The notes beneath the pieces were generated by a model that saw nothing but the letters and a program-made list of their open reading frames with translations, made no database searches and was not told where the DNA came from. This document shows, piece by piece, positions 37,426-50,000 of a DNA stretch of 64,000 nucleotides. The stretch is from Coniella vitis (lineage: Eukaryota; Ascomycota; Sordariomycetes; Diaporthales; Schizoparmaceae): assembly GCA_011317545.1 (NCBI GenBank), contig WUJK01000010.1, positions 1,984,001 through 2,048,000 on the forward strand, read 5' to 3'. The translations under genes and the position numbers were made by a program. Every line of letters starts with the position of its first letter. Position 1 is the stretch's first letter.

Positions 37426-39238
37426 ATGATATCATGGATATACGATGATATGCTGTCGGTTTCTTTGGTCTGTTGTCTTTGTTGTTTCCCTTATTGCTTA
37501 TTTGTTGCTATTGTTGTTGTTTGTCAAGGGCGTTGTATGAGAAATGGCTGGCGTGAGGATATTAGACGACAGATTAGAAGGTATCTAATCTGGGCTTGAT
37601 CTGGATGGGTTGAATGGGCAATTGATTTTTGGATAATGGGATTTTAGGATAAGAGTTGGTTTTCAGAGATACCCTGGATTGTATGTCAATTTCGCCTTTG
37701 ATCAAATAAGGCAGATAGCATTTGATAAGCTTGCAAACAAAGAACGTTTGCACTTTATGATTTCTACATCATAGAAAGTCAATCTACGTTTCGCCATCTT
37801 GACTCTTGATGGAACTGTCTGGCGCGAGCGAGTATCACTTGCAAAGGTCGACCATTCCGTTTGGTCTACTATAGAATTCGACTACAACTCTACCACTATC
37901 AATCTTCGCGCCAGAGATCATTCATGGTGAGAGCAATCTATTATGCAGTAAACGCTGGACAGCGGCCCCAAATGCAGAGGAGAGCTAAATGTAATTACCT
38001 TGCTATACAATTTAAAGACTCGTCCACTTCTTTAATTGCGTCCTTTGCTTGTCTTTTTTTTTTTTTTTTGACATTTATTTCTTTCCTTTTCCCAGAAAGG
38101 AATTTGCTTCCATGATTCTATACAGAATAAAAAATTCATACTAGGTACATTTACTGCCATTCCACCATACATTTCGTTGATAAACACCCGAATCTTCACT
38201 TAACCGGCGTACCTCTTCGAAGGATGAGGCAGCCAGGCGCAAAGCAAGACCATATGCCATAAGCAATAGCAGCGTATGGTTGAACCGTGGAGGTATGCAG
38301 TATTAGTATAGGTATGGGTGGTCAGACTCGGTGATGCGTGTTTGTGGCACAGCAGAATAACACAGCATAGCAGCATAGAACAGCACAACATGGCATAGCA
38401 TGGCATAGTAACCCTGTATAGGCGTCCCTATCTGGTCGCAACTTGGTGAGTATTTCTTGTATTGGGCGCGTTGCTCGAAGCTGGTACTATATATTACAAT
38501 AAGAATAGCGCAACGGTTTTGAGTTGGCAAGTACTGTCAAAGAGCAGGTAATTAATGATATAAGTGGTTGTTTCTGTCAGAGTCTCACGCTACATCAAAT
38601 ACCCATTGATGCCAAAGATAAGTTTGAACTCGACAAAAGCTTACAAAAGGTGTTGCGAGCTTGTGTTTCCTTGCATGTATCGAAAGACGACGAGAATATC
38701 TGTAGTGTAGACGAGATTCTTAAACGACGATGACTGCTCGGTTTCTCCCTTCTAGTTGTCTGAGATCTCTAGATTACTGAACCAATATATAGATGTTCTT
38801 CTATGATTGAATCACACACTCTTGAGATAAACCAAAGGATCGTAACAGGTAATAAGTAGCATATAAACATGGAGAGCTGGCATTCTTGAATCAACAATTC
38901 GTGTTGTCCTCAAAGATGCAGCAATACAGGGGCAGAAGAGGCTGGCTCTGTTCCATTCAGGCTGTACTGGGGGGCCTTCCACGGCATTCCAGGCACGTTT
39001 TGGCCCAGGCTTAGCAGGCCCTGCGGTACCTCCCGTACTGCCATGCTGCCCTACGAAGCCTTATCAAGCAGCGAAGCGGCCCGCCCCACCTTCCATTTCA
39101 GGGCTCAAACAACAACAAAAAACATCACCATCAAAAGCAAGAGGTCAACGCTTTCCAACTTCTTGCCACCGCGCACCACTTTTACAACACGGATTTTCAG
39201 AAACCAACAGCGACCCTCCATGTCTGCAACAGCACAAC
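37426..39238. other. Intergenic region with an orphan open fragment
   Basis: This stretch holds the 3' flank of the Cys-His repeat gene, a T16 run near 38054, short imperfect GCATAGCA repeats near 38350-38410, and the CHL1 promoter. A 68-codon open fragment without ATG (38530-38733) looks protein-like and is listed separately. Confidence 0.5.
38530..38733 (+). pseudogene. Orphan coding-like fragment without a start
   Basis: This open frame ends at a TGA and encodes a plausible amphipathic protein tail (LTLHQIPIDAKDKFELDKS...VDEILKRR). It has no in-frame ATG and is flanked by AT-rich non-coding DNA. It may be a gene remnant or a 3' exon. I know no family for it. Confidence 0.25.
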
Positions 39239-42161
39239 ATGGCACCACCAGGATCCTCCAAGCCAGGCAGCCACCTGCATGATATTGACTTCCACCACCC
39301 ATACACGCCTTACGACGTGCAGCTGGACTTCATGCGCGCCGTCTACGACACGCTCGACCGCGGATCCAACCACGACAAGAGCAGCAACAGCAGCAGTAGC
39401 AGCAGCAGCAACGCCCAGATTGGCATATTTGAAAGCCCCACCGGCACAGGCAAATCGCTCTCCCTCATCTGCGCATCCCTCACCTGGCTGCGCAACTTCA
39501 AGCAGAGAAAATTCGCCGCTGCGCTGCAGATCGGACCCAAGGAGGCAGAGGACGAGCCGGATTGGATCATCGAGCAGATGCTAAAGCGCAAGGAGAAGGA
39601 GCTGCGGCGTAAATGGGAGGAACGAGAGGCGAGGCTTGAGGCGGTGAGGCGCCGGGAGAAGAGGTCGGAGGAGAGGAGCAGTAAGAGGAGGAGGGTAGAG
39701 GATGCGAATGGTAGTTCGGCGAGGGCGGCTCGAAGAGCTGGTGGAGTGGACGAGGAAGGAGAAGAGGACGCCGAGTTCATGCTTGATGAGCGGGATGAGA
39801 ATGGAAATTCTGGTGGTGGCAATGGTGATGCTTCGGATCCCCTTGCTGGCTTGAGCAAGGAGACGAGAGCGCTGTTGCAGACTGTTGGAGTGGGTGAGCT
39901 TAGCCCTGATGCTGCTGAAGAGGACCCGCCCGAGGACGAGATCAAGGTGAGTGCAAAGCAATGCATCGAAAGCGAGCAACCACTGACGAACTTTGGCGCA
40001 GGTCTACTACACATCCAGAACTCACTCCCAACTTACACAATTCATCGCAGAACTGCGACGGCCCACCTTCCAACCTTCTATCGCCGACAACCACCACCCC
40101 AACGACAGCCAAAGGAATGAAATCGTAAAGCAAATTCCCTTATCATCCCGCCAAAAGCTTTGTATCAACCCCTCTGTATCCAAACTCGGCTCCCTTGCCG
40201 CCATCAACGACGCATGCAGCGAGCTGCAAAAGCCGAAGTCCAAGCACAAATGCGCCTTTCTCCCCACAGCAGATAATCTCACAGAGACACACCAATTCCG
40301 CGACGAGGCGTTGTCAACACTGCCTGATATTGAAGATCTGCATCAGCTAGGCAAGGCACATCAGGTCTGTCCCTACTATGCATCGCGCACTGCTATCCCA
40401 GCCGCTGAAATCATCACCCTTCCGTATCCTCTCCTTCTACAAGAGAGCGCAAGAGAAGCTTTGGGCATCAAATTGCAAGGCAACGTCGTGATTATCGATG
40501 AGGCTCATAATATCATGGATGCTGTGGCCAATGTGCACGCTGCTGACTTGCGGTTGACTGATCTGAAAAGAGCGAGGCAGATGCTGGGCATCTACTTCAA
40601 GAGGTTTGGCAAGAAACTCAAGGGTGAGAACCGGATCATGGTGGCTCAGGTGGTCAAGGTTATTGATGGATTGACAGAGTGGATGACGGGATCTCTTCAG
40701 AATAAGGTGCGGAATGAAAATGCAACTGAGCTGTCTCAACGGAGAGTGGTGGCTAACTCATCACAGGCTGAGCAAGGAATAGTCGAGCCGAATGCACTCA
40801 TGAAGAGCAGAGGCATCGACCAGATCAATTTGTACAAGCTGCTTAAGTATATTCAAGATTCAAAGCTCGCCTTCAAGGTCGAGAGCTACGCAAGTCATAT
40901 CGAAGAGAAAGATTCTGTCCATCAGGCTTCGGCCAGATCACAGTCTTCCCCGTCAAGTCCTGTATTGCACAGTCTAGTTGCTTTCATCATAACACTCACT
41001 AACCCCTCAGACGAGGGCCGTATCTTTTACGAAAAGATTACTGCAGCACCCGGTCCATCAGCAACCGCCACTGACATCAAGCTTTCGTACCTTTTACTTT
41101 CGCCAACGCATGCCTTTTCCTCGATTGCAATGTCTGCAAGAGCTGTGATCCTCGCAGGCGGCACAATGTCGCCCTTTGACGACTACAAGAACCACTTGTT
41201 TCCTTATCTACCGACCCAATTCATCACTACTCTCAGCTGCGACCACGTTGTTCCATCCTCGAACCTATGCGTGTGGACATTGGCATCTACCAAGCCAAAC
41301 GCAACAGACCCGAGCGATCAATTCGAGTTTAGCTTTCAGAAACGAAGTGACAAGGACATGATCCGGAAACTGGGCCAAGCCTTGCTGAACATTTGCGCGG
41401 TGGTTCCAGACGGTGTTGTCGTCTTCTTCCCCAGCTACGGCTATCTCGACCAAGTCATAGCCGCCTGGCAGACTTCTGAGGCAATTAGCTCTGGGAGGAC
41501 AATTTGGGACCAGCTAAGCAGTAAAAAGGCCGTCTTCCGGGATAGTAAAGGCGGATCCAGCGATGAGACGCTTGAGGAATACAGTCGCGCCATTCTCGGC
41601 GATGTTGGCGGTAGCAGTAATGGGGACGTTGCTGGTGCCAATGGCGCCAAACCCACAACACGCGGTGCTCTCTTGCTCAGCGTCGTTGGAGGTAAAATGA
41701 GCGAAGGCATCAACTTTTCTGATCGCCTGGGGCGCTGTGTGGTAGTTGTCGGTCTGCCGTATCCCAACATCAACTCACCAGAATGGAAAGCCCGTATTGA
41801 GTACATCCAAGCGAGCACCACCAAGAGGCTGCTCTCGTCATCTTCCACCACCGCCGCCACAATCACCGAAGAACAAGCCGCCGCCCAGGCCAAACAAGTT
41901 GCGCGGGACTTTTACGAGAACGCGTGCATGCGCGCCGTCAACCAGAGCATTGGGCGGGCAATTCGACACCGCGGCGACTATGCGGCGATTGTGTTGGTGG
42001 ATCGACGGTTTGGCACCGAGCGCATCCGGGGCAAATTACCGGGTTGGATACGGGGTGGGAATGTGGTTGGGAGTGAGGGAAAGGGTGTGCAGGGGTTGAT
42101 GGGGGCGCTGAATTTGTTCTTCAGGGGAAAGAGGGGGCTTGTTGGTCGTGATGGTGCTTGA
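39239..42161 (+). CDS. CHL1: ATP-dependent DNA helicase CHL1 (DDX11-like), 955 aa, two exons
   Basis: Exons are 39239-39946 and 40002-42161, with a 55 bp phase-0 intron (GTGAGT to GCAG). This is an XPD-class superfamily-2 helicase. It has the Q-motif-like start PYTPYDVQLDFM, Walker A ESPTGTGKSLS, motif Ia VYYTSRTHSQL, DEAH in NVVIIDEAHNI and motif VI QSIGRAIRHRGDYAAIVLVDRRF. Four Cys between motifs Ia and II (LCINPSV, DACSEL, HKCAFL, QVCPYY) are the expected Fe-S cluster ligands. CHL1 acts in sister-chromatid cohesion and replication-fork repair with Ctf18/Ctf4 partners. A Ser-rich tract and a charged linker between Walker A and motif Ia make it somewhat longer than the yeast enzyme. The assignment over RAD3 or RTEL1 rests on the first-exon layout. 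Confidence 0.92.
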
Positions 42162-42656
42162 ATCTGGTGGAAGGTTGAAGATGTCTGATCGTCTGGGTAG
42201 CAAACGACGCGAGACTTGCTACTTGGCGCATTTGGAAGATGCCAATCACTGTAGACGCCGGAGCATAACAAGGTAGTGTGGGTATGTTGCTTTGACAGTC
42301 TCCAGCGAGGCTCGAACATGATATTGGCTGACATCTTGCAGGACCCTTTCACGAGATGTTTCGACAATCCCTAGCCTCCTGAACCTGAAACGTATCCAGC
42401 ATGTGCTGACCCCCACGCACGTCCTTGACTGACCGGTGTTTTAGTGTCTTTAATGATTTGTCTGAGCGTCTTGTTTCTTGAGCGCAACATGACTCGACAC
42501 TGGTGAAACAAAGGCTGTCAGTCAGGATAGTGTCTTTGGATATCAAAATGGCTTCACCCACCAGTGAAGCAACTTAGGAATCTGTTCTTGGAAAACTTGC
42601 ATGAAGAAGAGCTTCCAAGCCCTTCAACGACCCGAAAAGCTGGTTACTGGAAAGCA
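42162..42656. other. Intergenic region upstream of the GT25 gene
   Basis: This 495 bp gap lies between two plus-strand genes. An ATG at 42549 opens only a 9-codon frame before a stop, in the leader of the next gene. The glycosyltransferase frame is open back to 42564 without an ATG. Confidence 0.5.
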
Positions 42657-44252
42657 ATGTCAATTCCAATCGGAGTGTGTGTAGGGGCATTGTTGGCGGT
42701 CCTCGTGGCCAGTGACACTAGTCTTCGATGGCCAGGCAACAGATGGAAAACAAGTCCAAAAAGTACCACATCCAACGCCAAAAGTGATATACAATCAACG
42801 GCAACAAAGAGCTACAGTGCATATGCTCGCGTGGCCGCCTACATTGCTCTCGCCAGTCTCGTCCTGCCGTGGTCCTCACACCCACTTGGAGGTTCTTTTG
42901 TCGCCCAGCCAGCGTTTCCCTCCCAGAGCTGGAGAGCCGAGGCTGGATCTACCGAAGAAGCCCCAAATAACGGATTATCCCAAGGAGGACAAACCGAGAC
43001 GTCGCAAGATGAACTCTTCGAACAAGCCATACGCAACGAGACACTGGGCTTTGAAAAGATCTTTGTCGTCAATCTTCCTGAGCGAGCAGATAAACGGGAC
43101 GCCCTGTCGCTCGTCTCTGCGCTCACTAATATCAAACTCACCTGGACGAGCGCTGTGCGCGGGACAGATGTACCGGACAAGGCGCTGCCGCTGGGTGTGG
43201 ACAGAAAGGGCTGGCGGGATGGAGGAATCGGTTCGTGGAGAAGCCAGATGAATATTATGAGGAGGTAATTTCCATTGTCTTTTGTCTCTTTTTGTGCTGA
43301 TTGGGGGTTTCTCAGAATTCTTTAAATAGAGCTAATGCGATACAGGATGGTCGAAGAAAACATTGCCACAGCACTCATCCTCGAAGACGACGCAGACTGG
43401 GATACCCGCCTCAAATCCCAGCTCGCCTCCATCGCAGAAGGCACTCGCATCCTCCTCTCCCGCGCACACGCCGAACCCGCCTTTTCCGACCCCGTCTCCT
43501 CGACGCCGGCCCAACGCGCCCTCGACAACGCAACCACGTCCTCCTCCCCCTACGGCACAGGCTGGGACCTCCTCTGGCTCGGCCACTGCGGCGAGACCTT
43601 TCCCGAGCGGATCCCGGGCCATGAGCACATCTACGACCGTTCTTCCACGCGGTACACGTACTATGCTATCCAGGACGACGAGACGCTCCCGGCGCGGGTG
43701 AGCGCGACGGAGAGCTGGATTGCGGGGGATTTGGCGCGGGATGGGACCAAAGGCACGCGGTGGGTGCATTTCAGTGGGGGCCCGACGTGCAGCCAAGCGT
43801 ATGCGCTGAGCCAGAGCGGTGCGAGGAAGGTGTTGCTTGCGTTGAGTGTGGGCGGGACGTTGGTGGAGCAGTTGGATAATGCGATGAGCTTGTTGTGTCG
43901 GGATTATACACCTTGGGACCATGGTGGGGAGGGGGGCGATGGTCAGGGCGAAGGTGAGGGTGAAGGAGAAGGCGAGACGAGTAAAAGAACGCCTCCTGGT
44001 CCTGGGTATAAAGGGGCGAATATGAGGTGCTTGAGTGTGAACCCGGCCGTGTTTTCACAGCATAAGCCGCGTGGGAGAAGAGCGGCTGCGTCGGATATTG
44101 AGACGGTGGAGGATGGAGAAGAGGAGAGGGAGGAAGGGGAATCGCCGAATCTGGTCTGGAGCGCACGGCTGAATGTGCAGAATTTGATGATGGGGAGGCC
44201 GATGGAGGAGCAGAGGGTTAAGTTTCGGGAGGATGGGGTTGGTGAGAAATGA
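42657..44252 (+). CDS. Glycosyltransferase family 25 protein, 504 aa, two exons
   Basis: Exons are 42657-43264 and 43346-44252, with a phase-2 intron (GTAATT to ACAG). The GT25 domain shows KIFVVNLPERADKRDAL, then ALILEDDADWD (the DxD-like metal site), YYAIQDDE, and WVHFSGGPTCSQAYALS. Family members transfer galactose or glucose to lipopolysaccharide in bacteria and to collagen in animals. Fungal members are largely uncharacterised. A hydrophobic stretch right at the N-terminus suggests a type II membrane anchor and therefore Golgi or ER location. A second hydrophobic segment follows near residue 60, so the start is uncertain and a later or upstream start is possible. The C-terminal part has Glu/Gly-rich low complexity. 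Confidence 0.8.
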
Positions 44253-44799
44253 AGGTTGGAAAGGGTGATCAATAATGGGAAAGCTGAGGCCTAAGGATCG
44301 GTTTGCGTAGGATGTTCTTTGATATAATTGATTAAGTTGGGTTAGCGCGTTTTCAAGTATTGAAATATAATATGTGATTTGTACATCGGCATGTGTTTGG
44401 AGGCTCAATTCTCCTTGATGTCTCATGGAAAAAGTCATTATCTATGGACATAATAACTCGGTTGCGTTGTCCTTGAGAGACGGGCTACAGCACTTGAAGC
44501 AAGTCTAGGGTGTACAAAGCATCAGCTTGGGCATCCAGGGAAAGGAAAATGAGGAGGTTGGTTGACTGGCTCGTATCATGTAAGGCGTTGAGCATAACAT
44601 CATGGGTCAGCTCGGGTACGTATAATGAAGGCCCGGGTGCTGACATGATAGAGAGAGAGAGGTGGCGAGGTTGTAGCCGATTGGGAGTTTCGGCACCAAA
44701 CTCAGACCCAAGAACTAGGTTACAGCAACAGGCATCGAACATTGTGCAGAGCATATCACTCATCATTAGCCAATGCTAATTTGAGCACGCTTATTCAAG
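44253..44799. other. Convergent intergenic region
   Basis: This gap between the GT25 gene (+) and the aldo/keto reductase gene (-) contains 3' flanks only. Confidence 0.6.
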
Positions 44800-46017
44800 C
44801 TAAGGCGCATCCGTCGGATCCCTGAAATGCAGTCAGTAACTGAAAGAAACGCACAAGATATACAAGTCAACTCACCAATCCGTAACAAGGCCCTCGTCAA
44901 GACCGTCCATTGCAGACATGTCCTCATCTGAGATCTCAAACCCATTGACACTCGCATTCTCAATCAGACGCTCCTTCTTGGAACTCTTTGGCAATGTGAT
45001 CATTCCATGTTGCAAAGACCACCTTCAGAACCCAAGCGGTCAGCCCAACGTCAAACAGTGACTGGGACACCGCATACCGCGGGTGTAAACCAAGCAGCAA
45101 GCAAGAAATAGGGTGGTCTCTACTCACCGGACAAAGAGCTGGGCCGGCGTACAAGAGTACCGTTTGGCTAGGGCGACGATTTTGGGGTGCTTCATGCGCA
45201 TGCCCCTTGCCAGGGGTGCATACGCCTCGATAGCGATATTGTGGTTGGCGCATGTCTCTCGGATACTAACCTGGGTGTTGAAAGGGTGGACCTCGATTTG
45301 GTTGACCACGGGGTGGACTCTTGGGTTGGAGGCCATCAATTCTTCAATCTAGATACCAAGAACAGGTAGAGGAGAAGTCAGATGGTTAGTGTTAGTGTTG
45401 GCCCGGGGCTGTCTGCTTTGTCTGCACTCGTGTTGCGCAAAGAGAAAAGATGGTCAAGACGCCAAACTCACATGTCTGCTGCCATAGTTGCTCACACCAG
45501 CCATCCTCACCTCGCCCGCCTCGACAGCATCCTCGAGGGCCTTCCAGCTTGTCAAGCGGGCCTCTTGGCCGCCATACGGGCTGTGCAACAGCATCAGATC
45601 TACGTACCCCAGCCCGCTAACATCGACAGACTGCTTGATGCTGCGGCGCACAGCCTGGTAGTTTGTGCTGTTGCTGGCGAGCTTCGTGGTGTAGTGGATG
45701 TCTTCGCGGGTGAGCCCTTGGGTGTTTTCGGCTGGGTTGCTGAGGAAATCGAGGATGGCCTTGCCGGCTTCGCGCTCATTGTGGTACATTTGCGCGCAGT
45801 CAAAGGCGCGGTAGCCCGCGGCGAGGGCCCAGCGGACAGAGTGGGCGGCTTCGCGGCCAGACATCATGTACAGGCCGAGTTGGATCTGGGGCATGGACTG
45901 CCCCGTAGCCAGCTGGGAAATGGCCATCAGCATGCTGTCCAGCAGTGTGGTTGGATGGGACGCGGCTGAGCAACTCACCTTGACACGGCTCGCTAGGGAA
46001 TATGTGGTTGACGCCAT
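44800..46017 (-). CDS. Aldo/keto reductase, 289 aa, five exons
   Basis: Minus-strand exons are 46017-45979, 45912-45472, 45348-45128, 45022-44876 and 44821-44800, with intron phases 0, 0, 2, 2. The first intron (66 bp, GTGAGT to CCAG) has no stop and keeps frame, so it could be mistaken for coding. Removing it restores the family-typical SRVKLATGQSMPQIQLGLY. The AKR tetrad is complete: D51 and Y56 in FDCAQMYHNE, K90 in TTKLAS and H123 in LMLLHSP. The C-terminal NADPH part includes LPKSSKKERLIENA. The last exon is only seven codons (ending DPTDAP). It would reduce aldehydes or ketones with NADPH, and the substrate is unknown. It lies divergent from the Zn2Cys6 regulator, which may control it. 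Confidence 0.92.
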
Positions 46018-46873
46018 GTTGTCTGCACTATATCCTTTCCTTTCGCTCTGCTATGTATTGTGGGATTGGCGATTCGGTGGCACCAAGCTGAACTACGACA
46101 AGTGTAGTCGCAACTTGATAAGAGACAGAAGCACTCCATCTCGCCGAGTTACCTCACTGCTTGTACTTCATTTCAACATCATGACGTTGCGAGAGGCTCC
46201 ATCGATGACATAAGCCAGCCAGCGAGCCTTGCCCGATATCGGACCCCCTTGGGTCCAAGGAACATGGCGCTTCAACTCCGCAGCTGGATATGGGCTTTTT
46301 GGCTTCACCTCTTGACAGTCCACAGCCAATTCTTGGCTTGAGAATAATGACAGAATGGTTAACCTAATGGCGCGCCATTAGCACTTTACGGCAGCCCAAC
46401 ACCCCAACGACAAACCGAGTTGGCAATCCATTTCAACAAAATAAAAACAAAACCCAGCAACGGGCAAATTGCCTGGGCCACTGCCACTGGCGGCCGTTGG
46501 ACTTGCTGTGACTTGCTCTCGGATCCTCTTCTCTTTATACTTGTGGTCCTCTGTATGCAACGATCCACCTGCCACGCGGGGGAGACCCCTGGGGTGGATA
46601 GTCTCTCTCGCTCGCCCCATTGGCACTGGCACCTTGCGGGCCAGTGGCGCCACTCGAGCCCCGTGCTGCTGCTTTCTCTGCGGGCTTATCTGCTTTGCCT
46701 GTGACTCGCTCAGCCCGTCTCAGGGCCCTGGGCCTGATAAGCGCAAAGACGAAAGCGAGTGAGAGGCGCCTGGCGTCCGTCTTGGGGGCCCCAGCCCGTC
46801 CGTCGGCTTCGGGATCTGGCCGCATGTACTTGATGGTAGAGTAGCATTGATCAAGCAACCAGGAGCTCATTGC

Positions 46874-46906
<33 letters not shown>

Positions 46907-47040
46907 TCATTCGTTGATCCTGCATGCGCATCTTTGCTCCGAACTGCATTGCAGACAGAGGCGGGCAAACCGACAAGCTGATCGCTTGCTTACCTGCCAC
47001 TTGATCATGCGCCCCTCTGGAGGAGCGATACCACGAGCAA
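46018..47040. promoter_or_regulatory. Divergent promoter region between aldo/keto reductase and Zn2Cys6 regulator
   Basis: About 1 kb lies between two head-to-head genes. It contains a (CA)n tract 130 bp upstream of the regulator ATG. No CGG inverted pair of convincing spacing was assigned by eye. Confidence 0.4.
46880..46906. repeat. (CA)n microsatellite upstream of the transcription factor
   Basis: Twenty-seven bases of perfect CA repeat lie in the probable leader or promoter of the Zn2Cys6 gene. Confidence 0.95.
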
Positions 47041-50000
47041 ATGGCATCAACCACGGCCACTGAAACGAAGAAACGGGCAGCACCGTCTGCAGGAGGAGCC
47101 AGTGAAGGAGCTGTTGCTGCAGCTGCTGCTGCAGATTTGGACAACCAACACCCGCAACAAACCCACCTTCACCAACCACAGCACCAGGATGATATCGACA
47201 ACCAAGAGGCCGATCACAAGCCCAAGCAGCAGCAGCAGCAGCGCCTTCAACCAGACAGCAACAGCAACAGCAACAGCAACGGCAACACCAATAACAGCCC
47301 TGACGAGCACCAAAACCACCATGAGCCAGCTGTCACTGCCCCACAGCCCAAGCGCCGACGAGTCGCCGACGATGCCAGACTCCGCTCGGCAAAGGCCTGC
47401 CAGCGCTGTCGCCGCCTAAAGGAAAAGTGCGATGGTCGCCAGCCTTGCGCACGATGTCAGCGGTCTGGTCGGGACTGCGAGTTTGCTCCCCCTGCCACTG
47501 CTGGTGCTGCTGTCGTATCGTCTTCGGGTGCTGGTGCTGCTGGTGCTGCTGCTGCTGCTGGTGGCAGCCATGGTGCTTCACAGGCCAAGTCAGGTGCCTC
47601 GTCGACGGTGAGTCGTCACTCATCGACGGCACCAAGTGCGCAGCTGGGCATCCTGGCTGATGCAGCGCTGCGAGGGGATGGCCAACAGGCCATCGCAGTC
47701 ACGGCAAGGCATGAAGAGCGCACAAAATGCCTGGAACGGCTGGTCCAGCACCTTCTCGGCGACGTGCCCATGGATCTCAACAATCTGCGCCGCATGGTCG
47801 ACAAAGCCGGCCAGCGATTGGGCTCAAAGAGCGATGCGGGCAGTGTCCGGGGCGGGATGGAGGATCTCGACGACTTGACGTTGGAAGACGAGAACTTTAC
47901 CGTCAAGGCGCTGTCACAAAGCACAACACGTGAGTGTCTTTGACTTGGGAATTCAGCTTGCTTGTGATCGAAAATCCACTACTGACTTTGGATTGTTTAT
48001 AGACTACTCTGGCGAGTTCTCGCACTGGAACTTCTCGCAGAAACTCAGGCGTCGGCTGAGCCAGTGCATGGACTCCAACATGAGCCTGTCCTCGTTCCGC
48101 CGAGACCACCTCCGCGGCGGTTCCCTGGCAGCCTCCTCTTCCTCATCCTTGGCTTCCTCGGCAGCAAACCGCGTACCGCCGCGCGCAAAGACCAACGCCA
48201 ACATGCGCATCCTCGAGTACTGGCGAGCCACGCAGCTGCAGTCGCCCAAGCAGCTCGTCCAAAGCGTTCTCTCGTGCCTGCCGCCCCGCGCCGTCTCCAA
48301 CTTCCTCGTGCAAATCTATTTCCAGTTTGCGCAGGTCAACTGCTTCTACGCCGAGGAGGCCTGGCTGCGCAAGAAGCTTGATTTCCTGTACGAGGCGCCT
48401 GGCCACGTCACGAGCGAGGACTCGGCTTGGGTGTGCTCGGTGCTCATGGTGCTGGCTATTGGCACACAGTTTGCCCACATGGCTGCAGGGCCGCCCCCAC
48501 CGCACGATGATCCCATGCACCACGAATACAAGCCACCGGCGGCAGCAATGGCTGGCAGTGCGGACGCGGACGTTGGCGTCACATTTTACCAGATGGCCTC
48601 CAAGCTGATTCCGGATATTATTACCATTGCGTCCCTCGAGAGCGTGCAGGCCTGTCTGCTGTTGGCTCATTATGCTCTGCCACTTGATACCCAAGGATTG
48701 GCGTATACGTATCTTGGTTTGGGCATCAAGATGGCCATTCAGAATGGAATGCACCGGAGGTATGCGGGCACGGATCTGGACGCGTGGACGATTGAGACGA
48801 GGAATCGCCTGTGGTGGACGGCTTACACGGTCGAGAGGTATGACTGCGTTCCGTCTCATTGCGATATTGTTTCTTCTTGTATCTTTTGTCTTTTGTGTTC
48901 ATAAAGGTTCTGATACTATTTCTTCACAGACGAGTAAGCGTTCTGCACGGCCGACCAGCATCCATTGCTCCCACCGAAGTCGACGCAGAACTGCCCAAGG
49001 ACTCGACTGCACCCGGCCAGCTCGATGAAGTATCACGGATTAACAACATGTCGGCGCTCATAGACATGACTCTACGATTAGGCGATGCCGCCAACGCAAT
49101 GTACGTCTTTTGTCACCGCCCGTTCTACTGTCGTCCCAGCACTTCTGTTCCCATTTCCATCCGATATATACTCACAAAGTTGTTCCAGCACCCTCCTCCG
49201 AAGATGCCCCAAGAACCTTCAGCCAACCTACTTTGAGCGCATCGTGGATATCTGTCAAAGCCTGCACGCTTGGTGGTCCACTCTCCCCCCCGAATGCCAA
49301 AACCCATCTCCTTGCTCGCCCCTTTTCCGCTCCAACGTCCACCTCAAACTCTGCCTCCACCTCAACGACATCTTTGTCGGCCGGCCCTTTATCTTCTCCT
49401 CCACGCCCACTGGCTCCTCCCCAGCTTCCGTGTCCTCGCCGGGCGCCATGTCCGTCTCAGCTCCCGCTTCCGCTTCCGCTTCCGCTGCCCGCCGCCCCGG
49501 TACATCCGGTTCCTCCCCCTTGGCCACCACAGCCACCACCACCACCACCACAACAAGCGGAGATCAGAAACAACCAGCGGGCAGTGCCCATAGCAGCAGC
49601 AACAACATTCCGCACCCTCGCCCGCGACCCCGCAGCCGCGCGTCCCTCGTCGCCCGCGCCGTCGAAGCAGCCATCAACGTCATCCACCTCCTGCACACCC
49701 TGCACGCCACCACGGGGCTCGCGCGCTCGTCCTACACGGAATTCTCGTCGTGCCGCGCCGCGCTGCTCGTCATGCTCGCGCAGAGCGTCAACACCGGGCC
49801 GCAGAACGAGGAGCTCAAGGAGGCCATCGACGCCGGGATGGTGCTGATTCGCGGCATGGCGGCGGGCAATGTGTCGACGCAGAGCGAGACGAGCGTCATT
49901 GAGGCGCTGGAGATTGCCGTGCGGAGGCTGCATGAGATGCAGCAGGCGCAGCTTGAGCGGAACGAAGACGGTGTGGGTGATGGTGGTGGTGGTAGTGATG

